Notes: a model not told the origin generated them from the sequence alone. Numbered from the stretch's first letter, positions 11,701 through 22,649 are shown. The stretch is DNA of 64,000 bases from Isochrysis galbana (GCA_018136815.1 CM030934.1:4785587-4849586), one strand, 5' to 3'. A program made the numbers and translations.

Positions 11701-12400
11701 GAAGCGCGCGGGCACGTTCAGTGAATGCCAGTGCGACACCGAGAGCTGCTTCTCGATGACGAGTAGTCTGCCCTACCTAGAGTATCAAATTGGAATTGGG
11801 AGCAGCTCCAATGAATCGACACGGGCCTCATGGGATTCGAGCACTTTTGGCAAGAGGCCTTGTGGAGCCTACTCGACACGTATGAACGTCAATCGCATAC
11901 CCGGGGAGCGTCCGCACCAGTGCCTGTGCTGAACGTATGTCGTCCGCAGAGCACGCCGTCCCACTCCACTGTAGCATCAGTCCGCGGCGCTCCAGAGTGC
12001 GGAGCACCGCAAGGGCATGCGCGCGCGCGAAAGTGCACTGTTTACGGATGGTACTTGCACTGCGTAAGAGCCTGGTGTTGGCCGCTGCGGCGCGCGCCGT
12101 GCGAGCTTCCTGCGCGGCGGCGCTGCCACCCAGCCGCGCATCGCACTGCTCGAGCTGAACCCTCGCACAGCTCGCGTGGCCTTTGCGCTGACGGTCGACT
12201 TCGGCGTAGAGCCGCTCACACTCAGCCGCCACGGCAGCGAGAGGCGGTGAGACGATGGCCGAGGCGACCAAATAGCGGGTGGCGGAGAGCGAGGACATCC
12301 AGAGCAGGCAGATTGCGAGCGCACACACCAGCGCGCGCGCCGCCAGGTGCTGCCATGCTGCGGCAGATCGCACGCCGAGCGCCGCGGAACGGCAGTCCAT
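8779..12400 (-). CDS. Large multi-pass membrane protein, 5 exons, family not recognised
   Basis: Proposed exons (minus strand): 12400-11901, 11484-11283, 11140-10541, 10413-9400 and 9210-8779. All have GT-AG borders and matching phases, giving about 915 aa. The start ATG gives MDCRSAALGVRSAAAWQHLA, followed by a strong hydrophobic helix (residues about 20-50). Exons 2 and 3 encode a long, probably luminal or extracellular helical region with Asn-X-Ser/Thr sites and few hydrophobic residues. Exon 4 carries a long hydrophobic block (VSIFLSPVSAAIFSAALLYF onward), then a Cys-containing segment with many potential glycosylation sites (YVDGCVNNAHNGTLLCANIF). Exon 5 has two more membrane helices. 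The topology resembles prominin- or DC-STAMP-like proteins, but no diagnostic motif was found. The first intron (about 416 nt) is longer than the others and may hide another exon. Confidence 0.55.
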
Positions 12401-12513
12401 TCCCCTGCCGCTTTCCCCCCCTCGGCCAACTCTCTACGAGTTACTCGAATTTCTCTTTGTCGTGTTCATATTTTCCATAGGGGATGACCAATTTCTGGGT
12501 GGTCGGCGGCGGC

Positions 12514-12540
12514 GGGGGGGGGGGGGGGGGGGGGGGGGGG
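12514..12540 (+). repeat. Poly-G tract, 27 nt
   Basis: Uninterrupted run of 27 G just upstream of the membrane-protein gene, preceded by GGTCGGCGGCGGC. Similar, shorter G runs occur near 12870-12884 and 22434-22449. No gene was seen in 12541-13249. Confidence 0.9.
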
Positions 12541-13249
12541 TATAGTAGTGCGCCTCGGCCTGTTCGCCCAAGAGACGTGCAGCTAGCGTGCATGCTGTAC
12601 CAAGCAGGCGCGCGCGTTGGCCGCAGGAGGCACAATTTGTATTCGCTGTCTGTATGCGTGTAATTTCCGCCTGTGCTCCTAACTTAATGACTTTCGCGTT
12701 CAAGTTCGATGTTTATTTATTTGATTAACTTGTACATCCTTGGGACACCTCTCCGCGCCTCTCCCCCTCCAAAAGTTTTCTACTAGTTCATCCAGCTCCT
12801 CAGTTCTCTCATCATCACTGTCCGAGCGGCGCTCGCTCCTGATGACCAACGATCGTTGAAAGCGTTCAAGGGGGGGGGGGGGGGAGCCGCCAGCCGCGCA
12901 GTACTGAGAGTAAAGGGCCCAAGCGTAAAAGGTTACGAAAATGATACAGCTTCCATCCTCGCTTCTTCATTATCGCTAGGCTACGAATACTGGCCTTCTC
13001 GGCGTCCTGCGCTGAAGAGTTGCGTGATCAACAATGGCAATACAGGAGTGAGAGCAGCAACGGCGTGATCACACTACGGCTCTCTCGATTCGGACCTCTC
13101 GCGTACTCGTTGCAAGGCCTGCTCATTGGCGCGAGTGTATGCCAGCCAGCATCGCACACAGACAGCACCTTTCGAGCCGATTGGCCTAGCGTTCTGTCAT
13201 GAGCAAGTTGTCTTCGGCGACGCATAGTCCCAACATACCCCGGCATAGA

Positions 13250-14520
13250 TTAGCTTTGCTTCACCACGTTGTAGGCCCACTCTAACCACTTGGTGAGCGC
13301 CTGCACATCGGAGGCTTCGATCGTTGCGCCGCACCAGATACGTAGCCCCGCCGGCGCTGTCCTGTAGGCTCCGATATCGAATGCCACCTCCTCTTTCTCA
13401 AGAAGTGTGGTGAGTTGCTTTACTTGCGCCGCATCAAGGCTGAGTGTGAGGCACACTGAGGTGTTCGAGCGGGTGGCCGGATCCTTGGCAAGGAAATTGA
13501 TCCAGTCGTGCTTAGACACGAATTCTGCCATGACATTGAAATTTGCGTTACTTTTTTCGATCAGCGCGTCGAGGCCACCAAGTCCGCGCGCCCATGCGAG
13601 GGCGTCAAGGTAATCCTCGACACACATCATGGACGGAGTGTTGATAGTGGCGCCACGGAAGATGTCCCGCGCCAGCTTGGGCGGCGAGCCCTTGGTCAAA
13701 CGGAAGATTTTTGGCAGTGGCCTGTCGGGCACGTACGACTCTAGGCGCTCGATAGCACGCGGACCGAGTATCAGAACACCGTGGGCGCCCTCGCCTCCAA
13801 GCACTTTCTGCCACGAGTACGTCACAACATCGAGCTTGCTCCAGGGCGACATGTCCATCGCGAAGATGGCAGAGGTTGCGTCGCAAATGGTCAGGCCCTC
13901 GCGATCGTCCGAAATCCAGTCCAAATTTGGCACACGAACCCCCGACGTCGTGCCGTTGAAGGTGAAGATGATGTCGTGCTTTGGGTCTGTCTCTGAGAGC
14001 CTAGGGCATTCCCCATAATCACTCACGCCAAAGTTGCGCACGTTGTCCAGCTTGAGCTGGCTGATGGCGTCGGTGTACCACTCAGATCCGAAGCTTTCCC
14101 AGTGACACACATCGACCGCTCGAGGTCCGAGCAGTGCCCACATTGCCATCTCGACTGCGCCAGTGTCTGACGCAGGTACGATGCCGACCTGGTACGGAGC
14201 AACGATGTGGTAAGGCACCTGCCCGAAGCATTGTGGCGGAAGGGCAGGGCGGGATGGTGTGGTTCGGAAGACGAGAAGACAGCACGCACCTCATATCCAT
14301 CGGGCACTCTCAGCAGCTCCCTCGTCTCATTGATCGCCTGCTCTAGCTTGCCCTTGCCGAGGGCAGAGCGGTGCGAGCGGCCGAGCGGAGCTCCAGCCAA
14401 GGCATCCACACTCCAGCCAGGCCGCTTCTTGCAGGGGCCCGAGCCGAAATTGGGGCACTCGGGTCGGACTGTCGGTTTGCTTGGCTTGGCCAGCTCGTCG
14501 CCTGCGCGCTTATCCGGCAT
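13250..14520 (-). CDS. serC: Phosphoserine aminotransferase (alphaproteobacterial-type SerC)
   Basis: Two exons, 14520-14290 and 14188-13250, with a 101 nt GT-AG intron in phase 0, give 389 aa from an ATG. The enzyme transfers an amino group from glutamate to 3-phosphohydroxypyruvate, using PLP, to give phosphoserine. Family blocks are intact: [17 protein letters not shown] and LGRSHRS near the N-terminus, [19 protein letters not shown] across the splice, [26 protein letters not shown], the PLP-lysine segment [32 protein letters not shown] and the C-terminal [17 protein letters not shown]. These match the SerC subtype common in alphaproteobacteria and some archaea rather than the E. coli/plant type. 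No targeting peptide is apparent, suggesting a cytosolic enzyme. It is transcribed away from the SerA gene. Confidence 0.93.
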
Positions 14521-15129
14521 GGACTGCGGCGAGGGGACGGGGGCCGAAAGAGAGGGCGGAGCGCGGCCGCCGCCGACGAGGGAGAGAGAGCCTTCCCCTC
14601 CCTGTCAAGGCCCCCCCCCCTCTGCCAGAGGAAAAAAGGGCGAGAAGAGCAAAGAGTGGCGACGGGGCCGCAAGCGGGGGACGACGGCCCTTCCCCCTCG
14701 CCCTCCGCGGGGGGGGGGGGAAGGGGAGAGAGGAGAGAGAGGTGCGTTTCGCGCCTTTTTGGAAGAGGGGAAGACCCCGCTCTCCCTCCCCCCCCGCCCC
14801 CATTCCCCTCCCTCTCATCAGGCAGCCCGCCGCACTCCCCCCCCCCTCCCCCCTCCCTCCGCGTGGCTCGCTTGATGAAGCCGAGTCTCGTCAATCGGCG
14901 CTGAAGGCGCCTGCCCCCCGCCCCCCCCTCCCCCCCCTCTCCCTTACCTCCCCCCCCCCCCCCCCCCCCCCCCCCGCCCCGCCCCCCCCTCGTCGCCCCT
15001 ACCGCCGTCGGGCCGCATTGCGACGGGACAAGAGACGCACTCTCCCGCCTTCCAACCTTCGCCCGCCCCTCGCCGCCAGCCGAAGCGCCGCCTAGACCGA
15101 GCACGAAGCCGAGTGCACAGACAGCAGCC
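14521..15129. promoter_or_regulatory. Shared upstream region of serC and serA
   Basis: The two serine-pathway genes start 609 bp apart on opposite strands, so both promoters must lie here. The sequence is extremely GC-rich and low in complexity: GA/CT-rich stretches, runs of C and G, and a 26 nt poly-C at 14950-14975. No TATA box or named motif was identified. Long frames across it on both strands are composition artefacts. Confidence 0.6.
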
Positions 15130-17164
15130 ATGCCCAAAACGCACAACTCCGCCGACGCTTACCCAATCACCAGCCAGAAGCGGATGCGCACGAGTGGCCA
15201 AGCCTCTGCAAAGGGCAAGCGAGTGCTCATCTCCGACCCGATTGAGCAGGTGGGGCGGGCTCGAGGCGTATCACGCTGCCAGCGGGCGAACCTATGCACT
15301 GACACGCCGCTGCTCACTCCGCGAGCTCGTCTTGGCGCTCGCAGGTCTGCGTTGACATCCTTCAGAAGGCTGGCGTCCAGGTTGACTGCAAGGCAAAGCT
15401 CTCTCCCGACGAGCTGAAGAAGATCATCGGCGAGTACGACGGGCTGATCGTTCGTTCGGGCACCAACGTGACAGCTGATATCATTGAGCAGGCGCATAAG
15501 ATGTCTGCCATCGGCCGCGCAGGGACAGGAGTCGACAACATCGACTGCGTCGCGGCAACGAAGAAAGGCATCATCGTCATGAACACACCTGGCGGCAACA
15601 CGATCTCGGCGGCAGAGCACACCTGCGCACTCATTGCCTCTCTCGCGCGCAACGTCGCGCAAGGCGACTGTTCGATGAAGCAAGGCAAGTGGGATCGCAA
15701 GAAGTACATGGGAGTCGAGCTCGCTGGCAAGACACTTGGAGTGCTCGGCCTCGGGCGCGTTGGGCGCGAAGTTGTGTCACGCATGCAGGCCTTTGGGATG
15801 GATGCCATCGGGTACGACCCATTCTTCCCGCCCGAGGCGTCTGAGAAGCTCAACATCGAGCCGGTCAGTGCCGCGGAGTGCATCCGCCGCGCCGACTTCC
15901 TCACCGTGCACGTGCCGCTCCTAGACGACACTCGTGACATGATCAACAAGGCTTCCATTGCAACTATGAAGCCGGGCGTGCGCATTGTCAACTGTGCGCG
16001 CGGCGGCATTATCAACGAGGAAGACCTGTTGGCCGCGCTGGAATCGGGTCAGGTTGCTGGTGCAGCACTCGATGTATTCGAGTCTGAGCCGCCTGCGGAG
16101 CACGAGTGGGCGCTCATCAAGCACCCGAAGTTGATTGCTACCCCACACCTCGGTGCTTCAACCATCGAGGCGCAAGGGAAAGTGGCCGAGGAAATCGCCC
16201 ACGCCCTCGTCGCCGCCTTTGGGGAACAACCGGTGGCAGGCGTTGTTAACGCGCCGGTGAGCCCGCAGCCACCTGCCGCAAAGATTGCCTTGTGTCCCTG
16301 CCCAGCTCTGTTTCCCTTGCAAGATATGAAGGATTGCTGGGTTCCTCACCGCTCATGCCACTTTTGCCTTCATACTTGCGCCTCGGGCGTCGCGTAGGAC
16401 CTCACCCTTTCTCAAAAGCCTGAGCTCAAGCCCTGGACTGCCCTAGCTTCTTCGCTGGGTGCACTCCTCGTCCAGGTGAGGCGATCGGCACAGCCTTGAA
16501 TTGAGGAACACGCGCCTCCGCGACGATGCAACCCAAGCTGCGCTTCTTGACATGCTTCCATCATCGCGTGTTGTAGGTTAACAAGGGGCAGCTTCAGTCA
16601 CTCAAGGTGGATCTCACTGGCGCTGTCATAGAGAAGGCAGGCTCGCTCTGTGCGGCTGGTGCCCTCGTTGGCATGTTCAGCCAGTCGGGTGCGCGCGACG
16701 AAACCGGGGAGGCCATCAATCTCATCTCCGCTCCCGCATTTGCTGCGGAACGTGAGATCGAAGTCAGCCGCACGGTCAACTCCAGTCCTGGTGCAGTCTA
16801 TGCCTCGCTTCTGAGGCTGACCATCCAGACGGCTCATGGGACGCACACCATCGCCGGCACCGTCTTTGGGCCACACCAGCTGCGTGTCGTCGAGTTCGAT
16901 GGCCACTGTGTGGAATTCGTACCTTCAGGTTATATATTCATTTACAAGTCAATTGATAAGCCTGGCGTTCTCCACCGTGTCTGTGGCCTCATGGCCGATG
17001 CGCACGTTAATATTATGTCGGCAACAGTCTCTTCAGGCGATACGAATAAAAACGTTGTCAACATCCTGAGCATTGACCAAAAGCTCGACAAGGCCACCTT
17101 GGACAAGGCTGCCGCTCTTCCCGATGTGTCCGAGGCGCACTGCCTTCACCTGTGTTGTCCGTGA
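15130..17164 (+). CDS. serA: D-3-phosphoglycerate dehydrogenase, long form with ACT domain
   Basis: Four exons are proposed: 15130-15249, 15345-16256, 16398-16475 and 16577-17164. Introns of 95, 141 and 101 nt have GT-AG ends and phase 0, giving 565 aa. It oxidises 3-phosphoglycerate to 3-phosphohydroxypyruvate with NAD, the first step of serine synthesis. Visible parts: substrate domain (KRVLISDPIEQ, GLIVRSGTNVTADIIEQA, IGRAGTGVDNID), NAD-binding Rossmann loop GVLGLGRVGREV, the catalytic region VNCARGGIINEEDLL and AGAALDVFESEPP, the His motif TPHLGASTIEAQ, an intervening allosteric domain, and a C-terminal ACT domain (KSIDKPGVLHRVCGLMADAH). Exon 3 is only 26 codons (DLTLSQKPELKPWTALASSL...). 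The ACT domain suggests control by serine, as in other long forms. The very C-terminus (...HCLHLCCP) is less certain. Confidence 0.93.
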
Positions 17165-17445
17165 AGACTTTGTTGCTAACAATCACGGCGCACATTCAAG
17201 GCAGCGTGGCACTGCATGCCGTAGGTTGATCAAGCGCAGTCAAGTGCGGATTGGGTATGCAAATGACTGGAACGAAAGTGCTCTAGTTCGCGTATATGAG
17301 AAGTACTCGCGTGTTGCCCTTATTTGCTTTTTCTCTAGCCCAAGCACGCAATACGCGCAGTCTGCTTGTCATGGGTTGTGGCCGAGTGAGTGAGGTTGTG
17401 CATGGTAAGTAAGATGACTCTGTATAAAAAATCCTTTTAATTTTC

Positions 17446-17533
17446 TCGCCTCGCACGTGGCTTTGGGCCTCTACCGTATAGACAGCCACGCCCCGCACAC
17501 CCTCTCACTCACTCAACCTGCCTTAAGGCGATT
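17446..17533 (+). repeat. Dispersed repeat with GTGGCTTTGGGCCTCTACCG core
   Basis: Matches 22290-22395 (same strand) and, more weakly, the reverse complements of about 23500-23615 and 40155-40250. Shared words are GCACGTGGCTTTGGGCCTCT, ACCGTATAG, then CCTGCCTTRMGGCGAYTCCC. Confidence 0.7.
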
Positions 17534-17551
17534 CCCCTCAACTGTCGTTAA

Positions 17552-17825
17552 ATAAAACGATAGGATCATGGAGCGCGCGCCGCCTCCCTCCCTCGCTGCC
17601 ACCGCCCTCGCCGAGATCGACGACCTGTTGATGGGCCACGCCGCTGTCGCTGTCGCCGAAGCGGCCGCCGCGCGTACGCGCGTACATACATACACGCACA
17701 GCTCAACTATCGTTAAAACGATAGGGTCATGGAGCGCGCGCCGCCGCCCGCTCTCGCTGCCGCCGCCCTCGCCGCGATGGACGAAGGGCTCATGGACACC
17801 CCCCTGTCGCCGAAGCGACCGAGAC
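17552..17825 (+). repeat. Two direct copies of a LINE ORF1-like start (MERAPPP...)
   Basis: About 17552-17660 and 17713-17825 are direct repeats. Each begins with a GTTAAA..AACGATAGG(A/G)TC leader directly before ATGGAGCGCGCGCCGCC and encodes MERAPPPxLAAxALAxxD. The same ATGGAGCGCGCGCCG start opens the LINE ORF at 44686. The frames do not continue far and no RT is present. The copies look like short, duplicated remnants of a LINE 5' region. Confidence 0.5.
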
Positions 17826-18397
17826 AAGACGACCCGCAGTGGTGTGGGAGAATTATAAGAGGAATTTTGAATTTTATCCGGTTCTGTTCTGGAGAGAGCG
17901 CGAGCGATGGCGTCGCTCTCTCTCCTTTCGGCCGCCCTGGTCACCATGATGGTGCCAGGGCGATAGCGTTCAATCACCATTACCCACAGCGTAGAAAAGC
18001 GTTCAATCACCATCAGCCTACACGTGGCACGTGGGAACGCGTTCAATCGCCATGAGGGTAGCTATCCAACCCACTCGTTTGACAAGAAGGTATGCTGCAT
18101 GTCGAGTGGTGCGTGACACAAAATATATGTACGATACTATAACAAACATGTCCAACACTAGCGACGCTGACATTAATTACACAACAGTACTAAATCCGAA
18201 AAATATCAAGAATATCCTTAGTAGCACGACATCCGACAACTGGGCGTGGCGGTACGAAATTGATCGAGCTCTTCGTCACAACACCTCTCCAAGGGGGCCT
18301 TGCACAATCTCGTGTGGAAGGCCCCATGTGGTCAAATGGCTGTACTCAGTCCTTTCCGCCTACGCGACAAATCCTAGCTTATCTTGTGTGGAAAGAG
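17826..18397. other. Intergenic, with a thrice-repeated GCGTTCAATCACCAT word
   Basis: Three copies of GCGTTCAATC(A/G)CCAT lie within about 17960-18055. An open frame at 18031-18540 runs over the antisense of the RING gene and shows no motif. Confidence 0.5.
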
Positions 18398-19503
18398 CTA
18401 TTCCAAGGTCGCACGACAAAGTGGGCATGCGCTACTCGTTCGCAGCCATCGAAGCAAACAGGGTTTGTGAAATGCGTGCGAGGAGGAGCAAGGCATGCGA
18501 GCCAAATGTACACCACCCGAGAGTCCCTCTAAACAAATAGTGCACGTGTCAGCAGGCTCGATGTTTCGAAGCTCCTGCCAACTTAGTGTCTCCAACAATT
18601 CGATGGCTTGTAGTGAAGCTGGGTATGATGAAATAGTTCTATAGCCATGTAAGTGATCATCATCGAGTGCTTGAAGCATGGATGTCATAGACCGGGCGAC
18701 CTGAGCACATGAGACAGGTGGCGATGGCGTCTTGAACAAGGGTCACATGTGAGCAACTTGTCTCATCATAGCCTTGGCAAAGGCATTTTATGCACATAAT
18801 TTGGACACGTGTGGCTCACCTCGACATCATGCAAAAGCGGTGCACTGGAAAGCGGGTCCAAGTTCGCTCCAGAAAGAGTAGCAGCAAGCGATTCGTCGCC
18901 ACCATGTATTTGCCGCACGGCAGCCACGCCCGAACGTAGCGTGTTGGCTGCCGTGGCGAAGCGAGATGAGGAGCCCAAACGAGAGGAAATCCCGGACAAC
19001 ATTTCCATGAGCCTGGCCCCAGAGCCGCTCTGTATCATGCTGACTAACCCCGGATCAACTGCACCCTCGCCCATGTCAAGATCTTCATCTTCTGATCGAC
19101 TGTGTTCATCTGAATCAGTTGCGGCGACAGCTCCGAGGTTTGCTTGTAGATTGGATTCCTCCGCCGGGGTGTGCGATATTCTCAAAGGGACATCGCTTAG
19201 AAGCGGTACAGGTTGGGCTTCCGGTGGTGGAATGGACGCCCTGTCCCCTTGGATGACCTCTGAGGGCTGATCATGCCCCCAGCTGATCTCGTGAGAGATG
19301 TGTGGACGGCGCCAGAACAGAAAGTCGGAGAACCCAGAGTACTCCATTGCTGTATTGAGCACTTCAGCATCGCGTGGGAGCCAATGGGCGTTGACATCGC
19401 GTCGATACCCCGGCGAGCTGGTGTATTGCAGGTCGAGCTCGAGCAGTGGACGGCGCCAGTACAAGAAGTCGCTGTACGCGCCAGCCTCGCTGAGGTCGGC
19501 CAT
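18398..19503 (-). CDS. RING-H2 finger protein (probable E3 ubiquitin ligase)
   Basis: Two exons, 19503-18820 and 18700-18398, with a 119 nt GT-AG intron in phase 0, give about 328 aa from the ATG at 19503. The C-terminal RING-H2 finger is complete: CTIC (C1, C2), then MPC (C3), SSSHAFHKPC (H4, H5, C6) and ACPLC (C7, C8). Such domains recruit ubiquitin-charged E2 enzymes. The N-terminal half has two copies of a short motif, YSDFLYWRRP and FSDFLFWRRP, about 50 residues apart. An acidic, Ser/Asp/Glu-rich linker (TDSDEHSRSEDEDLDMGEGA) and a helical region follow. No membrane segment is seen. The substrate is unknown; the duplicated motif may bind a partner. Confidence 0.8.
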
Positions 19504-20254
19504 CCGCCAGGCGGGCGGGCCCCTACCACTGCCACCGCGAGCGCGAGAGAGCGAGCGGAAACGGTGTGGCGCGGGCGGCCGTGTCGGGCCTGTTTTTCCC
19601 ACCTCTATTGAGATTCACGCTAGCTACTTTTACTTTATGTAGGGCTCTCGCTTCTATCCGGGATGAAGCTTAGATTCTCCTCAGGCACACGCGCAGCCTA
19701 AATCGGATAGGGTGGGAAGGGAGACCGAAAGCCGGAGAGAAGAGTCGAGACGCCCGCGCAGTGTGAACGGGCGTTACAAGTACCCCAAGTAGTGCTGGAC
19801 GAGTTCGGCCACTTTGTTGAGTTGTTGCCCCATCGCCGATGGCCGATGGTAGCCCGGTCACTCATTTAGTTCTCCCTCTTGACGCCCAACACGTGCCCAG
19901 GCGGGCACGCAAAATAAAGCGGCAGATCAAAAGGCCTGCCCGGACCGAGAAAAAAAATATTCTTGAAGGTGCCTACTATTCTGCTATCCCCCGTCCCTCT
20001 CGCTGGGGACACCCCCTGACATCGCCCTTGCCCCACTCCCGCTCCCCTTTCGCCCCCCCCCTCGGTCCTTTTTATTCGGTTTTGGGGCCTACATGGTAAA
20101 CACGGGTTTACCGTGTTTGTACAGAGGCCAAAAACAGCCCGTTTTCACCGTGTTTCTAACGCCCTCCCTAGCAGCATGCCGTGTTTGCGAGGTTCCCGTG
20201 CTTCTAGAAAAGCCAAAAACAGGCCGTATTTGCTGTGTTTGGAGGCCCCCCCTG
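19504..20254. other. Intergenic; cluster of CCGTGTTT words at 20097-20240
   Basis: No gene recognised. From 20097 to 20240 the word ACCGTGTTT or a near variant recurs at least five times, interspersed with GGCCAAAAACAG(C/G)CCG(T/A)(T/A)TT. Related words are found at 26890-27060 and 30845-30950. Confidence 0.5.
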
Positions 20255-20490
20255 CCGTGTTTCACATCTAGGTTTTGGGGGGTCGACCCATGTGCACTAC
20301 TTTGGGTCTGGCGTCGGGGGAGGGGGAGGGGGGGGGCAGGCCTTTTGGCTCGCAGTTGCTGTAAGACGCTTTGGGTCGCGTCTCTATGTGGGGGCCCAGC
20401 CTTGCGGCTTCCCCCTATGGGTGGGTCGTTTGGGAGTCTCTCCTCCCTTGTGGCCAGGGCGCTATCCCTGGTCGCTCGCTTGTTCGTTGT
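20255..20490 (+). repeat. Dispersed repeat, partner of 28090-28320 (minus)
   Basis: Shared blocks with the reverse complement of 28090-28320: GGGGGGTCGACCCATGTGCA versus GGGGGGTCGGCCCGTGTACT, GGCAGGCCTTTTGGCTC versus GGCAGGCCTTTTGCGTT, and TGTGGGGGCCCAGCCTTGCG versus TGTGGGGGCCCGGCCTTTCG. Non-coding. No gene was recognised from 20491 to 21407. Confidence 0.65.
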
Positions 20491-21407
20491 TTTCTTGTAT
20501 GAGGATGTGTTCGATGTCTAGTTTTTGTGTTTTTATTTTTAAGGTGTGGCTTGGTACTATTGTATCGTTGTCTGTTGCGTCGAAGAGAGGGCGGAAGTCG
20601 TTGGTGTCCATTCGTTTTTTTGGTTGTCGACCCATGTCCGCCTGGGCTCTTCTGGCCGCGTCCGTGGAGTTGCCAAAGTGCGCTGCTTTCACTATGGTGG
20701 TGAATCTCGTCAGAATTCTTCTCTTGATTTGTTTGCTATCGAACGTTATGTCGTCGAAGTGTACTCTGTAAAAGTCTGTTAGAATATATCTCCATGCTAG
20801 GATGTATAGTATCTCTCTAGAGTGTGGCGAGTGTGTGTTGGGGGCTCAAACTGCATGAAAGCCTCCTCATGTAGAGAGCTCGGCCGACGTGTGCTTATTT
20901 TTTCAGTTGAAGCTCGTTGTCGTTGTGACTCGCAGTGTATTTTTTTGCATATGTGTGCGCGACATCGCGAGCCTCGTGCATCAGTCCCGACATCGAGAAC
21001 GGGCTCTGAGGCACTCAACGCGCTTTGACACCCAACATCCACACGAGCTGCAAGCCTCCAAAGCTGCACACATCCCCTCTTCTTGCTTCTTGCACACTCC
21101 CTTCTTGAGATTGCCACAAGTATCACAACAAAGGAACAAAGGAATGCATTCCCAGCGCACGGAACATGTTGACAAGAGCACACTAGATGGCATGCCTCAA
21201 GTGATGCGCGGCGAGCTCGCTCTCGCTCTCGAAGATCGTCGGCCTTGTCGCGCGCCTGCACAGTGTAGTTAGTGCCCTTTGTTTAGGCATCTCTGGGCGC
21301 GAGGGAGGCTTGGGCTTGGCCGTGGGAGCCATGGGGACTTTGCGGGCCGCTTCACGAAGCTGGCCGTTCTACGAGGCTCATGCCTCTAGAGTAGTAGTAC
21401 TAGAGTT

Positions 21408-22050
21408 CTAGAGTATTTCTATGTGTTCCCTCGCGTTGGCATCCTGCTCTTCCGCGAAGATATGGTCCACTTCTTGGCGTGCTGTGTGCGAGCAGAGTGG
21501 GGCGAGCGAGCGGCCCGGCGCCAAAGCGGTGAGTCCGCGCCCACAGCGGCTGCCCCGCGACTCTTCCCATCGGCGCACGTCCATCTGCAGGCCTCGCACG
21601 GAGATGAAGCGCAAGGCCAGTGTCGATGAGGCGAGCCAAGTGTTCTCCCTCAAGTTGCCTGCTAGAACCCTCTTGTACCACGTACTTCCTCGGTCACCCG
21701 AGATGTCTGCGTCCAGCGTGTCGATGCTTCCTGAAAGGAAGGCCAATTTCCTGCGGGCTCTCCCTGCGAATGGCGTCGGATCCCGCGTTTGTGAGTATGC
21801 CCTCATCCACGCCGTCACGTTGGCACACTGCTGCGACCTGCCTGATGATGAACAGATCCGGCAATGGGGTGTCGATGGATGGTGCAATGAAGACACCTCG
21901 CAAGTTGTGTTGATCGCGCCACAGGCCGTGCTCCGGTTGGTGGACGACGATAAACACGCAGGTCTGGTTCAGGCGACGCTGCGTGATCTGTGGTGGTCAT
22001 CTCAGGACGTGTCCACACGGGAATGTACGCGATGGCGTCCCTCAATGACA
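21408..22050 (-). CDS. Uncertain multi-exon gene or gene remnant
   Basis: Three minus-strand frames follow one another with protein-like composition: an ATG-led piece (MSLRDAIAYIPVWTRPEM), a middle piece (VFIVVHQPEHGLWRDQHNLR, then GVFIAPSIDTPLPDLFIIRQ) and a last piece (ARRKLAFLSGS, DRGSTWYKRVLAGNLRENTW) that ends at 21408. Possible splice sites exist (GCAG/GTCGCAGCAG near 21840), but no complete phased model was found. The middle and last pieces vaguely recall exostosin-like GT47 enzymes (hydrophobic strand, then KLAFLSGS); this is a guess. Plus-strand frames over the same DNA were less convincing. Confidence 0.3.
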
Positions 22051-22289
22051 TAGCACTCGGGACTTGCACATGATTTTTGCACTTTTGTCTTCACCCTATG
22101 AGTGTTTAGCAACGGGATTAGCCTGACAGATTTTCTGGACGAGGACGCGAAAATACCGTGGGTGTCTGCGTGCGGGTATTCGCAGGCAGGGGTGTTCGAA
22201 ATAGCAGCTCGGAGGTATGCTGCTGCTGCACATTGTCCCTAGTCCTTGGCAAGTTTCTCAAATGCTCATGGTGTGCCTGGTATTCTCGC

Positions 22290-22395
22290 CACGCACGTGG
22301 CTTTGGGCCTCTACCGTATAGCCACACCCGTACACCCTCCCACTCCCGTAACCTGCCTTGCGGCGACTCCCCTCATGCTCTACTCAAGAGCACGA
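22290..22395 (+). repeat. Second copy of the GTGGCTTTGGGCCTCTACCG repeat
   Basis: Nearly identical to 17446-17533 over GCACGTGGCTTTGGGCCTCT, and extending through CTTGCGGCGACTCCCCTCAT and GCTCTACTCAAGAGCACGAG. A G run follows at 22434-22449. Confidence 0.7.
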
Positions 22396-22649
22396 GTTGT
22401 TCACCTTCAAGAATTTTTTTAGGAGCATGGGTTGGGGGGGGGGGGGGGGATGTCGAGCGGATTGCTCCTGTCCTTGGCGAAAAAATTCTTTAAATAACTG
22501 GCTAGCGCTGCTATACTACTACCCTACGTCGGACGTTGGGAAACCCTGCTGCTGCTGTTAACGCCCTTGCGGCCCACCGAGACGTGACGATAAACGCAAA
22601 ACAAAGCACACGCCAGAGCCAGAGACATCTCTGACGCGTGATAAACACC

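Noticed and set aside
14343-15146. Long frames on both strands between serC and serA
   Set aside because: All are Gly/Pro/Arg repeats produced by GC-rich low-complexity DNA. Frames on both strands are open at once and no domain is visible.
18031-18540. Plus-strand frame of 169 codons
   Set aside because: Its 3' third is antisense to the RING-H2 finger, it has no motif and its N-terminus lies in repeat sequence.
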